The position numbers and the translations under genes were made by a program. From Undibacterium_A arcticum (GTDB taxonomy: Bacteria; Pseudomonadota; Gammaproteobacteria; Burkholderiales; Burkholderiaceae_D): a stretch of 64,000 bases of DNA. A model generated the notes under the pieces. The model did no database searches, had not been told where the DNA came from, and saw nothing but the letters and a program-made list of their open reading frames with translations. Below are positions 18,769-31,993 of this stretch, piece by piece. Position 1 is the first letter of the stretch, and every line of letters begins with the position of its first letter. The stretch is taken from assembly GCF_042660705.1 (NCBI RefSeq), contig NZ_JBHSUQ010000001.1; one strand, given 5' to 3'.

Positions 18769-19167
18769 ATGAGCAACGACAAAATCACCAAAACGGATGC
18801 CGAGTGGCAGGCGCAACTCGACCCGATGGAGTACCGGGTGACCCGTCACGCCGACACCGAACGTGCCTTCACCGGCAAATATTGGGATCATCACGAGCAC
18901 GGCATCTATACCTGTGTCTGTTGCGGCACGCCATTGTTCGAGTCCGACACCAAATTCGATTCCGGTTGCGGCTGGCCGAGTTATTTCAAGGCCATTGATC
19001 CGGACAACGTCAGCGAACGTGTCGACCGCAGTCATGGCATGATGCGTACCGAAATTACGTGTAACGTCTGCGACGCCCATCTGGGGCATGTGTTTCCGGA
19101 CGGGCCGCCGCCGACCGGACTGCGATATTGCATCAATTCGGCTTCGCTGCGGTTCGAACCGATTTAA
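18769..19167 (+). CDS. msrB: Peptide-methionine (R)-S-oxide reductase MsrB
   Basis: 132 residues, the usual MsrB size. Zinc-binding CVCCGTPLF and CNVCDAHLGHVFPDGP pairs are present. The conserved GCGWPSYFKAI and the catalytic Cys in RYCINSASLRF near the C-terminus complete the family. It reduces methionine-R-sulfoxide in proteins in the cytoplasm. It is close behind selO, consistent with oxidative-stress response. Confidence 0.96.
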   Translation: MSNDKITKTDAEWQAQLDPMEYRVTRHADTERAFTGKYWDHHEHGIYTCVCCGTPLFESDTKFDSGCGWPSYFKAIDPDNVSERVDRSHGMMRTEITCNVCDAHLGHVFPDGPPPTGLRYCINSASLRFEPI

Positions 19168-19204
19168 AATAGCCGACTTAGGCATTCAATAAAGACGTCC
19201 GATA

Positions 19205-19833
19205 ATGAAATTCCTGTTTGACCTGTTTCCGGTACTACTGTTTTTGTCATGTTCAAATGGGGCGAAGGACACGTCGACGCGGCGCAATCGCTCGCCGCAC
19301 AAACCATGTCGGGGCTGGTGTCAGGTGGTATCGTGACCGCGGCACAAGCGCCAATCTTGCTGGCGACCGCGGTCGCGATTGTCGCCTCCTTCGCACAAAT
19401 CGGCTATCTGTTGCTGCGCAAGAGAAAAGTCGACGGCATGCTGTGGGTGTCGCTAGGCATCATCGGGCTGTTGGGCACTGCGACCATTTATTTTCATAAC
19501 GACACGTTCATCAAATGGAAGCCGACAGTGCTGTACTGGGTCTTCGCTGTGTCGTTGTGTGTCAGCCAGGTTCTGTTCAAGAAAAACCTGATCCGCTCCG
19601 CAATGGAAGAGCAGATCCATTTGCCGGATCCGGTCTGGCAGCGACTGGGTTTGGCCTGGACGATTTTCTTTTTCTCGATGGGATTCATAAACCTGTTCGT
19701 GGCATTCGTGTTATTCAAGTCAAATACGGCGGCCTGGGTTAATTTCAAGCTATTCGGTGGCGTTGGGCTGTTTTTTGCCTTCGTTGTGGGGCAAAGCGTC
19801 TACCTGTCAAAATACGTCGAGGATTCAGCATGA
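19205..19833 (+). CDS. yciB: Inner-membrane septation protein A family, YciB (frameshift near the start)
   Basis: The first codons read MKFLFDLFPVLLF. The frame breaks at the T-run 19241-19245, where one more T restores FFVMFKWGEGHVDAAQS and a normal protein of about 209 residues. Several membrane segments follow, and the conserved FKWKPTVLYW and NLFVAFVLF motifs of YciB/IspZ appear. YciB is an inner-membrane protein linked to cell division and envelope maintenance. It overlaps the following bolA by 4 nt. A real early frameshift would remove nearly the whole protein, so a base-calling error is likely. Confidence 0.88.
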
Positions 19834-20099
19834 CCGACCGGATGGAGCGGATCCGCGCCCGCCTGCTTGCAACTTTTTCACCATTGGAATGTCAATTGGA
19901 GGATGAATCAGCTTTGCACGTCGGCCATGCCGGCGCGGCAACGGGCGGAGGGCACTATCGGGTGCGGCTGGTTTCCGCTTCTTTTGAAGGGCAAAGCCGT
20001 ATCGTTCGACATAGGCTGGTGTATGATGCTGTCCACGATATGATGCACACGGAAATTCATGCGCTTGCCATCATCGCACTGGCACCGTCTGAAGTCTGA
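19830..20099 (+). CDS. BolA family protein
   Basis: 89 residues with the BolA motif GGHYRVRLVSASFEGQSRIVRHRLVYD and the downstream MHTEIHALAI. The His of the C-terminal HAL is the usual Fe-S/glutaredoxin-binding residue. BolA-like proteins act with monothiol glutaredoxins in Fe-S handling or as regulators. It overlaps yciB by 4 nt and is followed by the PpiC gene, an order often seen in betaproteobacteria. Confidence 0.9.
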   Translation: MTDRMERIRARLLATFSPLECQLEDESALHVGHAGAATGGGHYRVRLVSASFEGQSRIVRHRLVYDAVHDMMHTEIHALAIIALAPSEV

Positions 20100-20161
20100 A
20101 ATCAGACGGTACCGGCTGAAGTTTGTTGCAATTATTTCAACTCCCACTTTAGGAATTAATA

Positions 20162-20937
20162 ATGACTTTAAAACCTGCACGCTTGCTGGTGGTACTTCTT
20201 GCAGCCGCAGCTTTGCCAGCGATGGCGCAGAACCTTGCTGTTGTGAATGGCAAGTCCGTACCGTCCTCCCGCGCTGACTTGATGGTCAAACAAATGACCT
20301 CGCAAGGTCAACAGGACACGCCGCAATTGCGCGCGATGGTCAAGGAAGAGTTGATTAACCGTGAAATCCTGATTCAGGAAGCTGACAAACTGGGTCTGGG
20401 CAATACCGCCGACGTGAAGAGCCAGATGGAAATCGCGCGCCAGTCGATCGTGATCCGTGCACTGGTCGCCGATTTCGTGAAAAAGAACCCGGTGAGCGAC
20501 GCCGACATCAAGGCTGAATACGACCGATTCAGGGCACAGGCCGGCGACAAGGAATACCATGCCCGCCACATCCTGGTCGAGAAAGAAGACGACGCCAAGG
20601 CAATCATCGCCAAACTGAAAGGCGGCGCCAAGTTTGAAGATCTGGCCAAGCAGTCGAAAGACACCGGCTCCGCAGCCAATGGCGGCGATCTGGACTGGGC
20701 GACACCAGCGACTTTCGTGAAGCCATTCTCCGACGCGCTGGTCGCACTGAAAAAGGTCAATTGACCGATACACCAGTGAAAACGCAATTCGGCTTCCACG
20801 TCATCAAACTGGAAGACGTACGCGCTGCAAAGATCCCGACGCTGGAAGAAGTAAAACCGCAAATCTCAGAATCGCTGCAGCAGAAAAAACTGCAGGCTTT
20901 CCAGGAAGAGCTGCGCAAGAAAGCGAAGATCCAGTAA
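20162..20937 (+). CDS. Periplasmic PpiC/parvulin-type peptidyl-prolyl isomerase (frameshift near the end)
   Basis: About 258 residues with a clear signal peptide (ARLLVVLLAAAALPAMA). There is a SurA/PpiC-like chaperone segment and a rotamase domain beginning YHARHILVEKEDDAKAII, with GGDLDWATPATFVKPF. The frame shifts at 20755-20756, where a third G restores KKGQLTDTPV and a C-terminal part including TQFGFHVIKLEDVR. That C-terminal part completes the parvulin active site, so the gene is probably intact in the cell. It should assist folding of outer-membrane or periplasmic proteins. Confidence 0.9.
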
Positions 20938-20989
20938 TCCAGCAATTGCATGACGAAATGGGCGATCCGATACAGATCGCCATTTCAGT

Positions 20990-21020
20990 AAAAAGGCCGC
21001 TTGTTTAGCGGCCTTTTTTT
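20990..21020. terminator. Bidirectional terminator between PpiC gene and purL
   Basis: AAAAAGGCCGC and GCGGCCTTTTTTT flank a short loop, with T-runs in both directions. It serves the converging PpiC and purL transcripts. A second imperfect stem (GGCGATC/GATCGCC) lies just before it. Confidence 0.88.
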
Positions 21021-21116
21021 CGTTCACCGGTCCTTGCGCATCCTGGTCAGATTGCCGGTGCGCTCCGGCGGATCAATTCAGGCGCAACGCGCCGGATTGC
21101 CGGTCCGGTTCGACCA

Positions 21117-25133
<4,017 letters not shown>

Positions 25134-25387
25134 GGCTAGTGGGGAAGTTGATGCAGAGGCATACCTGTCTGCATTAAAAACGACTCATGCTCCGACTGCG
25201 CGCACCGTTTACACGCATTGTTTCCACGAATCGTCTCTAACGTATGTCGGTAGTTCGGCAAAATTAATAGACCCGATATTATACCGCGTCGCAACATCGA
25301 CAACGCGGGTGAAGCTCGGGAAATTCGGCTAAAAAATCATGCATTGACGCTGGGCTGAAGGCCAGACATGTGCCGATTTGGCAATCG

Positions 25388-27010
25388 TCAGCGCTTGTCA
25401 ATATTGCATGATGACTGCGGTGGAATGATGCCCCACTCGATCGTCACCAGCGGCCCGTCCGCTTTGGTGGTCCAGGGCAATTGCGTGGTACCGCTCCAAG
25501 TCGCCTTGGACAGCAGCTCGATCACCCGGGGCGGCAATTCGTCGCTACTGTCGGTACTCATGTCCAGCGCGATCAGCATGCCACAGGCTTCCACGTCGGC
25601 TTGATTGGCCCATGGCGCCAGCTTAAAGTCTCCGTCTATAACCACCTTGACATCGTTGCCGGCGTGGGTCGCGATGTTGCCACCGAGCCAGGTTTCCGCG
25701 GCGACGAAGCGCAGCGGAGCGGCTACGTGTGCATGCCACTGCTGCTGCATGGCCGATGCAATGGCCGCGCCCGGATAGGTCGCGCGGGTGGCCCGACCGG
25801 TCATTTCCGACAAAGGTCCGCGCGCCACACCATAACCAACCGCGGTCAGAATTTGCAGCACCACCACCACGATCAGCACTTTGCGCAGCAACGCTTTATC
25901 GTCTTCAGCCCGCAGCCACCAAAAAGCAAAAAAACCGAACGGCAGGAAGAAAGTGGTGGCCCAACCGGAAACCAGCGGAGCCTTCAGCGCAATAATCCCG
26001 GTCAAGGTCAGCACAAATGGGCATAGCGCCATGAAGACGATGAAAAAACGGTCATCGGGCCGCAAACTGCTGGCTATCGATGACACCGGTGCGACCGGCG
26101 TTGCACTGACGTTCTTCTTGCGTAGTGCCGTCCACAGCAGAATCACCACCAGCGCCACCGCCATCGGTGCCAGACGTCCCAGGCTGGTAGTAAAAAAATC
26201 AACAATCACGCCGAAATGTTCGGCACGTGTCATCGGCTCGCTCAGCGAATGTGCCGCGTACCCGATCGGACCACCATGCTCACCGGTATGTTGTCCGGTC
26301 AGCCATAGCAGATGCGGCGCCATGATCGCGAGAAAAACGCCGGTGGCGACACCGATGCCGCGCCATATTCTTGTTTGCCGGAGGTGGCCCGTGACCAGCA
26401 TATAAAAAAAGAAGGTGGCAAACTGCACCAGGGCGCTATATTTGGTCAGCATCGACAAACCGCTGAACAAGCCAAGCGCAGCCCACGCACGCGTGCTGTC
26501 GTACCGCAAGGCGCGATAGAACATCCAGATCGCGGCAGCCACCGGCCACAATTGCACCGTGTTATGGTTGTAAATGACACCGCGGGTAGTGAAATAGGCG
26601 ACCATCGACAGCAGCAAGGTCGCGACCAGTGCGCGCGCTTGCGTCGTCATCTCGCAACCCAGGCGCCACACGTACCATAGGGACAATACAACGAACACCT
26701 GAGCGGCGAAAAAAGTTAGCCAGACAGACTTGCCAAACAACGCGACCAATCCATATAGCAGCCAGGACGGCAATGGCGGATGCTTGTAATAGCCCCATTC
26801 CAACGCACTGCCCCACACCAACTCTTCGTTATTATCGAGATCCGGTGCGTGATGCGTCAGTCCGGTCGCCAAGGTCCAGATCAGCAATTGGCCCAGCAAC
26901 AGCAGCAGCACCAATGGCACCAGCGAGGACGCGTCCGGTGAAAACTTGCGTCGCCAGGATTGCCAAATTTTGTTCTGTTCGGAGGTCGGCCGAATTGCCT
27001 GTGTGGACAT
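25388..27010 (-). CDS. ArnT-like glycosyltransferase family 39 membrane protein
   Basis: 540 residues from ATG 27010, with about 11-12 membrane segments. DNNEELVWGSALEWGYYKHP followed by PPLPSWLLYG is the acidic and PPL loop typical of PMT/ArnT enzymes, which use undecaprenyl-phosphate sugars as donors on the periplasmic face. It is divergent from the GT2-GtrA-deacetylase operon. Together they match the logic of Bordetella lgmABCD or Francisella FlmF2/NaxD/FlmK, where an ArnT-like enzyme puts hexosamine on lipid A phosphates. No strong ribosome site supports the start. Confidence 0.85.
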   Translation of the reverse strand: MSTQAIRPTSEQNKIWQSWRRKFSPDASSLVPLVLLLLLGQLLIWTLATGLTHHAPDLDNNEELVWGSALEWGYYKHPPLPSWLLYGLVALFGKSVWLTFFAAQVFVVLSLWYVWRLGCEMTTQARALVATLLLSMVAYFTTRGVIYNHNTVQLWPVAAAIWMFYRALRYDSTRAWAALGLFSGLSMLTKYSALVQFATFFFYMLVTGHLRQTRIWRGIGVATGVFLAIMAPHLLWLTGQHTGEHGGPIGYAAHSLSEPMTRAEHFGVIVDFFTTSLGRLAPMAVALVVILLWTALRKKNVSATPVAPVSSIASSLRPDDRFFIVFMALCPFVLTLTGIIALKAPLVSGWATTFFLPFGFFAFWWLRAEDDKALLRKVLIVVVVLQILTAVGYGVARGPLSEMTGRATRATYPGAAIASAMQQQWHAHVAAPLRFVAAETWLGGNIATHAGNDVKVVIDGDFKLAPWANQADVEACGMLIALDMSTDSSDELPPRVIELLSKATWSGTTQLPWTTKADGPLVTIEWGIIPPQSSCNIDKR

Positions 27011-27186
27011 AGACGAGAATGGGTAAGGGATTGCAAAGATCAGCCCAGCTTCGTTGTCGGCCGGCTTACGGGGAGCAGTATTATAATCTCTTCGGCCTTC
27101 AACGATACATTCCGTTACAATTCGCCACGTCCAATTTTGCGGTCGTATACTGCCCAGTTCTGCCCAGTTCAAGAAAGGTTTTACCT

Positions 27187-28197
27187 ATGGTCGTGCCGAC
27201 CGCCATCCCCAAGAGCCGCCCTGTCCGACCGTGCATCTCCTGCGTGATACCTGCGTACAACGAATCGGCTCACCTGTCGGCTTTTTTGCGGGACCTGCAA
27301 TTGACGTTGCGAACGTTTGCCGCGTCATATGAAATCATTGTGGTCAACGACGGCAGCACCGATCAGACCGAGCAGGCGATGGCGCCGCATTTGTCTGAAG
27401 AAGGGATACGCTATATCGCCCTGTCCCGCAATTTCGGCAAGGAGGCCGCATTATCGGCCGGCATCGATTACGCGCGCGGTGATGCCGTGATCCTGATGGA
27501 CGCCGACTATCAACACCCGCTGGAATTGCTGCCGGAGATGGCGCGACTGTGGCTGGATGGTTACGACATGATCTACGGCGTGATCGCCGACCGCAGTGAC
27601 GAATCGAAGTTGAAGCGCTGGGGCACCGGCGCCTTCTATCATCTGATGGAAACCGGCGCGCCGATCAATATCCCGCGTAACGCCGGGGACTTCCGGCTGA
27701 TGGACCGCAGCGTGGTCGATGCGCTGCGCAAACTCCCGGAGCGCAATCGCTTCATGAAAGGTCTGTACGCCTGGGTCGGATTCAAGAGCATCGCGCTACC
27801 GTTCGTGCCGCATGAACGCAAATCGGGCGTATCCCATTTCAACATGCGCGGCCTCAGCCGATTGGCACTGGCCGGGGTAACCGCATTCACCACCTTGCCG
27901 CTCCGGATATGGAGTGCGTTCGGCGCCTTCATTTCGATTATTGCGCTCCTTTACGCATTCTGGATCATCGGCGAATCGCTGTTCATCGGCAACGACGTAC
28001 CCGGCTGGTCAACGCTGGCCGCGGGCCTGATGCTGTTTTCCGGTATCCAGCTGATTTCGATCGGTATTTTGGGCGAATACATGGGCCGCATTTACGAAGA
28101 GGTCAAGCGGCGGCCCTTGTATTTAATCGAACACGATATCGATAACGGCACGATCACACCGGCCACAACCATGGACGATGCCGAAGCATGCGACTAG
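27187..28197 (+). CDS. Polyisoprenyl-phosphate glycosyltransferase, ArnC/GtrB-like (GT2)
   Basis: 336 residues; start at 27187 after AAAGG. The N-terminal GT2 domain shows SCVIPAYNESAHL, IIVVNDGSTDQT and VILMDADYQHP (metal-binding DxD), with an RNFGKEAALSAG loop. Two membrane segments (LRIWSAFGAFISIIALLYAF and TLAAGLMLFSGIQLISIGIL) and a cytoplasmic tail follow, as in ArnC/GtrB/DPM-like enzymes. It should transfer a sugar to undecaprenyl phosphate on the inner face. It overlaps the GtrA gene by 10 nt. Confidence 0.92.
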   Translation: MVVPTAIPKSRPVRPCISCVIPAYNESAHLSAFLRDLQLTLRTFAASYEIIVVNDGSTDQTEQAMAPHLSEEGIRYIALSRNFGKEAALSAGIDYARGDAVILMDADYQHPLELLPEMARLWLDGYDMIYGVIADRSDESKLKRWGTGAFYHLMETGAPINIPRNAGDFRLMDRSVVDALRKLPERNRFMKGLYAWVGFKSIALPFVPHERKSGVSHFNMRGLSRLALAGVTAFTTLPLRIWSAFGAFISIIALLYAFWIIGESLFIGNDVPGWSTLAAGLMLFSGIQLISIGILGEYMGRIYEEVKRRPLYLIEHDIDNGTITPATTMDDAEACD

Positions 28198-28606
28198 CCC
28201 AATTGTTGCGGCTGGTCCGCTTTGGCATCGTCGGTCTGGCGTCGGCGGCGGTGCATTATCTGGTCGTGGTCGGCTTGGTTGAGTTGACCTACATGCACCC
28301 GCTGGTCGCCAACATCATCGGATTTGCGACCAGCGTCTGGGTCAGCTATTTCGGCCATCGACACTGGACTTTCGGCGAGCACACGACCACCTCGACCAGC
28401 ACCTCGATGATGCGTTTCTGGCGACCGCCGTACTCGGTTTTTGCGTGAACGAATTGCTGTTTTATCTGCTGTTGCATTTCCTGACCCTGCCCTATTATGT
28501 GTCGTTAATCATCGACGACGCGATCGTTGCGGTAATGACCTATACCCTGAGTCATCTGTGGGCTTTCCGCGCGCGACCAGCGTCTCATCCGCGTGTACCG
28601 AGATGA
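28188..28606 (+). CDS. GtrA family membrane protein (frameshift)
   Basis: About 139 residues, four membrane segments, after one T is restored in the TTT at 28415-28417. The first half reads LLRLVRFGIVGLASAAVHYL and FATSVWVSYFGHRHWTFG. The second half (FCVNELLFYLLLHFLTLPYY, MTYTLSHLWAFR) completes the GtrA fold. GtrA proteins are thought to help flip lipid-linked sugars. It is placed between the GT2 and the deacetylase, overlapping the next gene by 4 nt (ATGA). Confidence 0.88.
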
Positions 28607-29433
28607 CCGCAACACCCGCATTGACACCTATCGCGCTATGCGCCGACGATTACGGCCAAAACCAGGCCATCGATGCCGCAGTCGATTCGCTGCTCGATGG
28701 GGGACGGCTAAGCGCAGTCAGCTGCTTTAGCACCGCGCCGCGCTGGCTCGGGCTGTCGGCGCCCTTGCTGCGCGAGCGGTCCGGCATTGCGGATGTTGGT
28801 CTGCATCTGAATCTGACCGAAGATTTTGGCGTCGCGCCCGGCGCCGCTAGCAGCCTGCCAATGCAAATTGCGCGAAGCTATTTGCGGCTCCTGAATCGGG
28901 TTCAACTACGCACGATCCTGCACCGGCAATGCGATGCTTTTGAAGCGGGACTGGGCCGGGTGCCGGATTTTATCGACGGTCATCAGCACGTGCACCAATT
29001 ACCAGTAGTGCGTGAACTGCTGCTGGAACTGGTGCAGACCCGTTATGCCGGCCAGCGCATGTGGATCCGCAATACGCTGCCGGCCACCCCGCGATGGCGC
29101 GGCAAGGCACAGATTCTGAAACGGCTAGGCGGTGCGCATCTGGCCCGGCGCCTGGAGCAATCCGGGCTGGCGACCAACCGCGGTTTCGGCGGTGTGTATG
29201 GTTTCGACACGGATGATTATGCAAGCCGCTTTGAACAGTGGCTGACGGCTGCGCAGCCGGGCATGTTGTTGATGTGCCATCCGGCAATCGCGCTGCAGGA
29301 CAATGATGCTATCGCGGCACAGCGCGTCGTCGAATATCATTTTTTCAATTCAGCGCAATTTCCGGCTATGCTGGAGGGTCACGCCATACGTTTGCAGCGC
29401 CTTTCCGCCATCATCGACGCCGGAATCGACTGA
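28603..29433 (+). CDS. ChbG/HpnK (YdjC-like) deacetylase, NaxD-type candidate
   Basis: 276 residues. The metal-binding ALCADDYGQNQAID near the N-terminus, LHLNLTED, the zinc pair DGHQHVHQLP and LLMCHPA are the family motifs. In Francisella and Bordetella the homologous NaxD/LgmC deacetylates an undecaprenyl-phosphate N-acetylhexosamine before transfer to lipid A. The GT2-GtrA partners here fit that role better than HpnK in hopanoid synthesis, since no hpn genes are present. Start at 28603 overlaps the GtrA stop. Confidence 0.87.
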   Translation: MTATPALTPIALCADDYGQNQAIDAAVDSLLDGGRLSAVSCFSTAPRWLGLSAPLLRERSGIADVGLHLNLTEDFGVAPGAASSLPMQIARSYLRLLNRVQLRTILHRQCDAFEAGLGRVPDFIDGHQHVHQLPVVRELLLELVQTRYAGQRMWIRNTLPATPRWRGKAQILKRLGGAHLARRLEQSGLATNRGFGGVYGFDTDDYASRFEQWLTAAQPGMLLMCHPAIALQDNDAIAAQRVVEYHFFNSAQFPAMLEGHAIRLQRLSAIIDAGID

Positions 29434-29454
29434 AACCAGCTACCTCTGACAAAC

Positions 29455-30747
29455 ATGCAGAATCAACAACAAGTAGCCGTCATCGGCGGCGGCGTCATGG
29501 GTGTATGCAGCGCCTATTTTCTGGCGCAGGCGGGACATGAAGTCGTCGTCATCGAGCGCCGCGGCAATGTCGCCGAAGAAAGCAGTCACGGCAATGCGGG
29601 CCTGAGCGGTCCGGCCAGCGTCGCGCCATGGGCGGCGCCCGGGATGCCAAGACAATTATGGTCGATGCTGCTCAAGTCGACCGCGCCGGCGATACTCCGG
29701 CCAAGCCTGGATCCAGTCCTGTGGCGCTGGCTAAAACGATGGAGGTCCGAATGCGAGCTGGAGCGCTTTCGCGTCAATCATGCGCGCATGCAGCGCATCT
29801 CCGCCTACAGCAGTGCCCTGCTGTGCCAGCTGGAGCATCAGCACCAACTCGATTTCGAGCAGACCCAAGGCTACTTACAGTTATTTCGCGATGAGAAAAC
29901 GCTGAAACTGGCCGCGCCGGCACTGGCATTACTGGCCGACCAGGGTGCCACATACCGAATGCTGGATGCCGACGCGGCCTGTCAGATCGAACCGGGGCTG
30001 GTGCGCAGCACGCAGATCGGCAGACTGGCTGGCGCATTACAGTTGCCGCAAGATGGTTCGGGCAACTGCGCGCTATTTACCAAGCAGCTCAAATTGATCA
30101 CACAGGCAATGGGCGTGCAGTTTCGCTTTGGCAGCACCGTCGCCGCAATAGAAACGGCTCGCAGCGGTGTCATATTGCGTCTGCGGGAAGACGGGATCGA
30201 GAAAAATTTCAACGCTGATGCCGTGGTGCTGGCCGCGGGTGTCGACAGCGCCTTGCTATTGCAGACCCTCGGCATTCGGATTCCGCTTTATCCGGTCAAA
30301 ACTTACTGTGCCACGGTACCGATCAAGAATCTCGATGCTGCGCCGATAGCCGTGGTCATGGATGAATCGTACAAGGTCGCATTGACGCGCATGGGCAACC
30401 GCGTCCGTCTGGCCGGCACGATTGAGCTAGGATCGAAGGCTTCCGTCTTGCACGCGAACGCCCAGCGAACCTTGCGCATGGTCGGTACCGACTGGTTTCC
30501 GGATGCCGCCAATTACAACCATGCCAGCTTCTGGAGCGGCGCACTGCCAATGCTGCCGGACGGTGCGCCGCTGCTTGGTGCGACGCCGATCGATAATCTG
30601 TATATCAATCTCGGCCACGGCAGTACCGGTTGGGCGATGGCGGTCGGTTCCGGCAAGGTGTTGGCCGATATGGTGTCCGGCCAATCGCCTGAAATCGATA
30701 TGGAAGGCTTGGGCTTGTCGCGTTATGCCGCCGCATTCGGCGCATAG
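29455..30747 (+). CDS. D-amino-acid dehydrogenase-like FAD oxidoreductase (DadA family)
   Basis: 430 residues, the usual DadA length. The N-terminal VAVIGGGVMGVCSAYFLAQAG is the FAD dinucleotide fold, with EESSHGNAGLSGPASVAPWA following. The C-terminal PDGAPLLGATPIDNLYINLGHGSTGW is the typical FAD-binding end of DAO-type enzymes. It oxidises D-amino acids (or related secondary amines) and passes electrons to the respiratory chain. It lies 21 nt after the deacetylase, but a functional link to lipid A modification is not evident. Confidence 0.9.
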   Translation: MQNQQQVAVIGGGVMGVCSAYFLAQAGHEVVVIERRGNVAEESSHGNAGLSGPASVAPWAAPGMPRQLWSMLLKSTAPAILRPSLDPVLWRWLKRWRSECELERFRVNHARMQRISAYSSALLCQLEHQHQLDFEQTQGYLQLFRDEKTLKLAAPALALLADQGATYRMLDADAACQIEPGLVRSTQIGRLAGALQLPQDGSGNCALFTKQLKLITQAMGVQFRFGSTVAAIETARSGVILRLREDGIEKNFNADAVVLAAGVDSALLLQTLGIRIPLYPVKTYCATVPIKNLDAAPIAVVMDESYKVALTRMGNRVRLAGTIELGSKASVLHANAQRTLRMVGTDWFPDAANYNHASFWSGALPMLPDGAPLLGATPIDNLYINLGHGSTGWAMAVGSGKVLADMVSGQSPEIDMEGLGLSRYAAAFGA

Positions 30748-30974
30748 GTCATGCAATCCGCGGGGCTTTGATTTTGCTGCGATAAAGGACGTGAGCCACC
30801 CCTGGTATTCATGCGGCTCTTCGCGCAGGCACTTCTACAAATGACATACAAGCTCCAATCCCCGGCTTGATCGACTTCAATTCGCCAAGCCGCTATTGAT
30901 CGACCAAGCCAGCTCTACCAGCGCTCGCAGACCAATCAGCAATCCCATTGATTTATCGGCGAATGATGCGCCAT

Positions 30975-31937
30975 CTAATGGGCTCCAAAGCGGGTTGTGA
31001 AGCGTGCGATGAAATCTTCGACGTCGGCTTCCGGCAGGTGGTTGATGCCGGCCGCCAGCCGCCGGCCGCCGCCGGTGTCGAAGCTGCGGCAAAACTCGTC
31101 GGCGCCGACCGGGTGGCCGGCCGGCACCCGCACGCTGACCGTGTAGCCGTCGCGCGCCTTCGGCGACAGGATCGCGAGCGCATCCTGCGGCCGGGCCTGC
31201 ATCAGTTCGTTGGCCAGCACGCCGATCGCGCGACGGGCCCATGGTGCATTGGGCATGACCATGACTGGTGCACCCGGTACATCGTGTTCCGGCGTGAGCC
31301 GGCGCGCTGCCAGCATGTCTTCCGCGTAGCCGGCGGCGAGCAAGCGATAGACCGGCGAGTGCCGGATGAATTCCAGCGGGTCGGCAAACGGCAGCATCGC
31401 GGCAGCCAGTGCGACTGGATCGAAGTGCAGATCGGCCAGCGTTTCGCCGTACGCGTTGTAATTCAGATAAAGGCCGAGTTCGTGCAGCGTTGCGGTGGCC
31501 TGCGCGCTGATGCCGTGCTGCTGCGCCAGCGCGTGGCCGACCTGTTGCAGGCTGTCGCCGAATGCCGCGACGATGGCCCAAGCCCGGTGACACCCGCCGA
31601 GATGGCGGTCGACCAGCAGGCTGGTGCAGACCTCGGGCGCACCGTCGATATGCGATGCGAAGCCCGGGTGTTGCGGCAGTTCGCCGGCGTAATGGTGGTC
31701 GAAATAGCGCACCGTCGCGCCGCTGGCGAGCAGGCGCAACAGGTCGTCGCGGTTTTGGTCGAGCGAGATGTCGAGCACGGTGATCTGGTCGCCGGCCGCA
31801 GCATCGATGCGGCGCAGCAGCTGGATGTCGCGTTTGACGCCGGTGACCAGCGTCGCATCGTGCGGCGCGTTCAGGCGCAACTGCTGCAATGCGCACAAGC
31901 CGTCCGCATCGCCGTTGAAAGCGTAATAGCGATTCAT
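30975..31937 (-). CDS. DHH family phosphoesterase-like protein
   Basis: 320 residues. AFNGDADGLCALQQL carries the DxD metal motif, and VRYFDHHYAG is the name-giving DHH motif. The C-terminal GGGRRLAAGINHLP is the DHHA1 substrate-binding GGG loop. Members cleave phosphodiesters such as short RNA, cyclic dinucleotides or pAp. A PAPS-using sulfotransferase releases pAp and lies in the same operon, so a pAp- or nucleotide-clearing role is an attractive inference. A start at 31946 is also possible. A deleted copy exists at 44584-44790. Confidence 0.85.
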   Translation of the reverse strand: MNRYYAFNGDADGLCALQQLRLNAPHDATLVTGVKRDIQLLRRIDAAAGDQITVLDISLDQNRDDLLRLLASGATVRYFDHHYAGELPQHPGFASHIDGAPEVCTSLLVDRHLGGCHRAWAIVAAFGDSLQQVGHALAQQHGISAQATATLHELGLYLNYNAYGETLADLHFDPVALAAAMLPFADPLEFIRHSPVYRLLAAGYAEDMLAARRLTPEHDVPGAPVMVMPNAPWARRAIGVLANELMQARPQDALAILSPKARDGYTVSVRVPAGHPVGADEFCRSFDTGGGRRLAAGINHLPEADVEDFIARFTTRFGAH

Positions 31938-31993
31938 ATGGATCATTGCCTAAAAGGGAAAGCCGGTGGCGTTTGCCGCCGGCGAAACGGTGC

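Noticed and set aside
20740..20770. Programmed -1 frameshift in the PpiC gene (AAAAAGG)
   Set aside because: Only five A precede the G pair, and no slippery A AAA AAG or downstream structure is seen; adding one G restores the gene, as at many other loci.
28603..29433. Assignment as hopanoid protein HpnK
   Set aside because: No squalene-hopene cyclase or other hpn genes are present; the GT2-GtrA-GT39 neighbours fit a NaxD-like lipid A role better.
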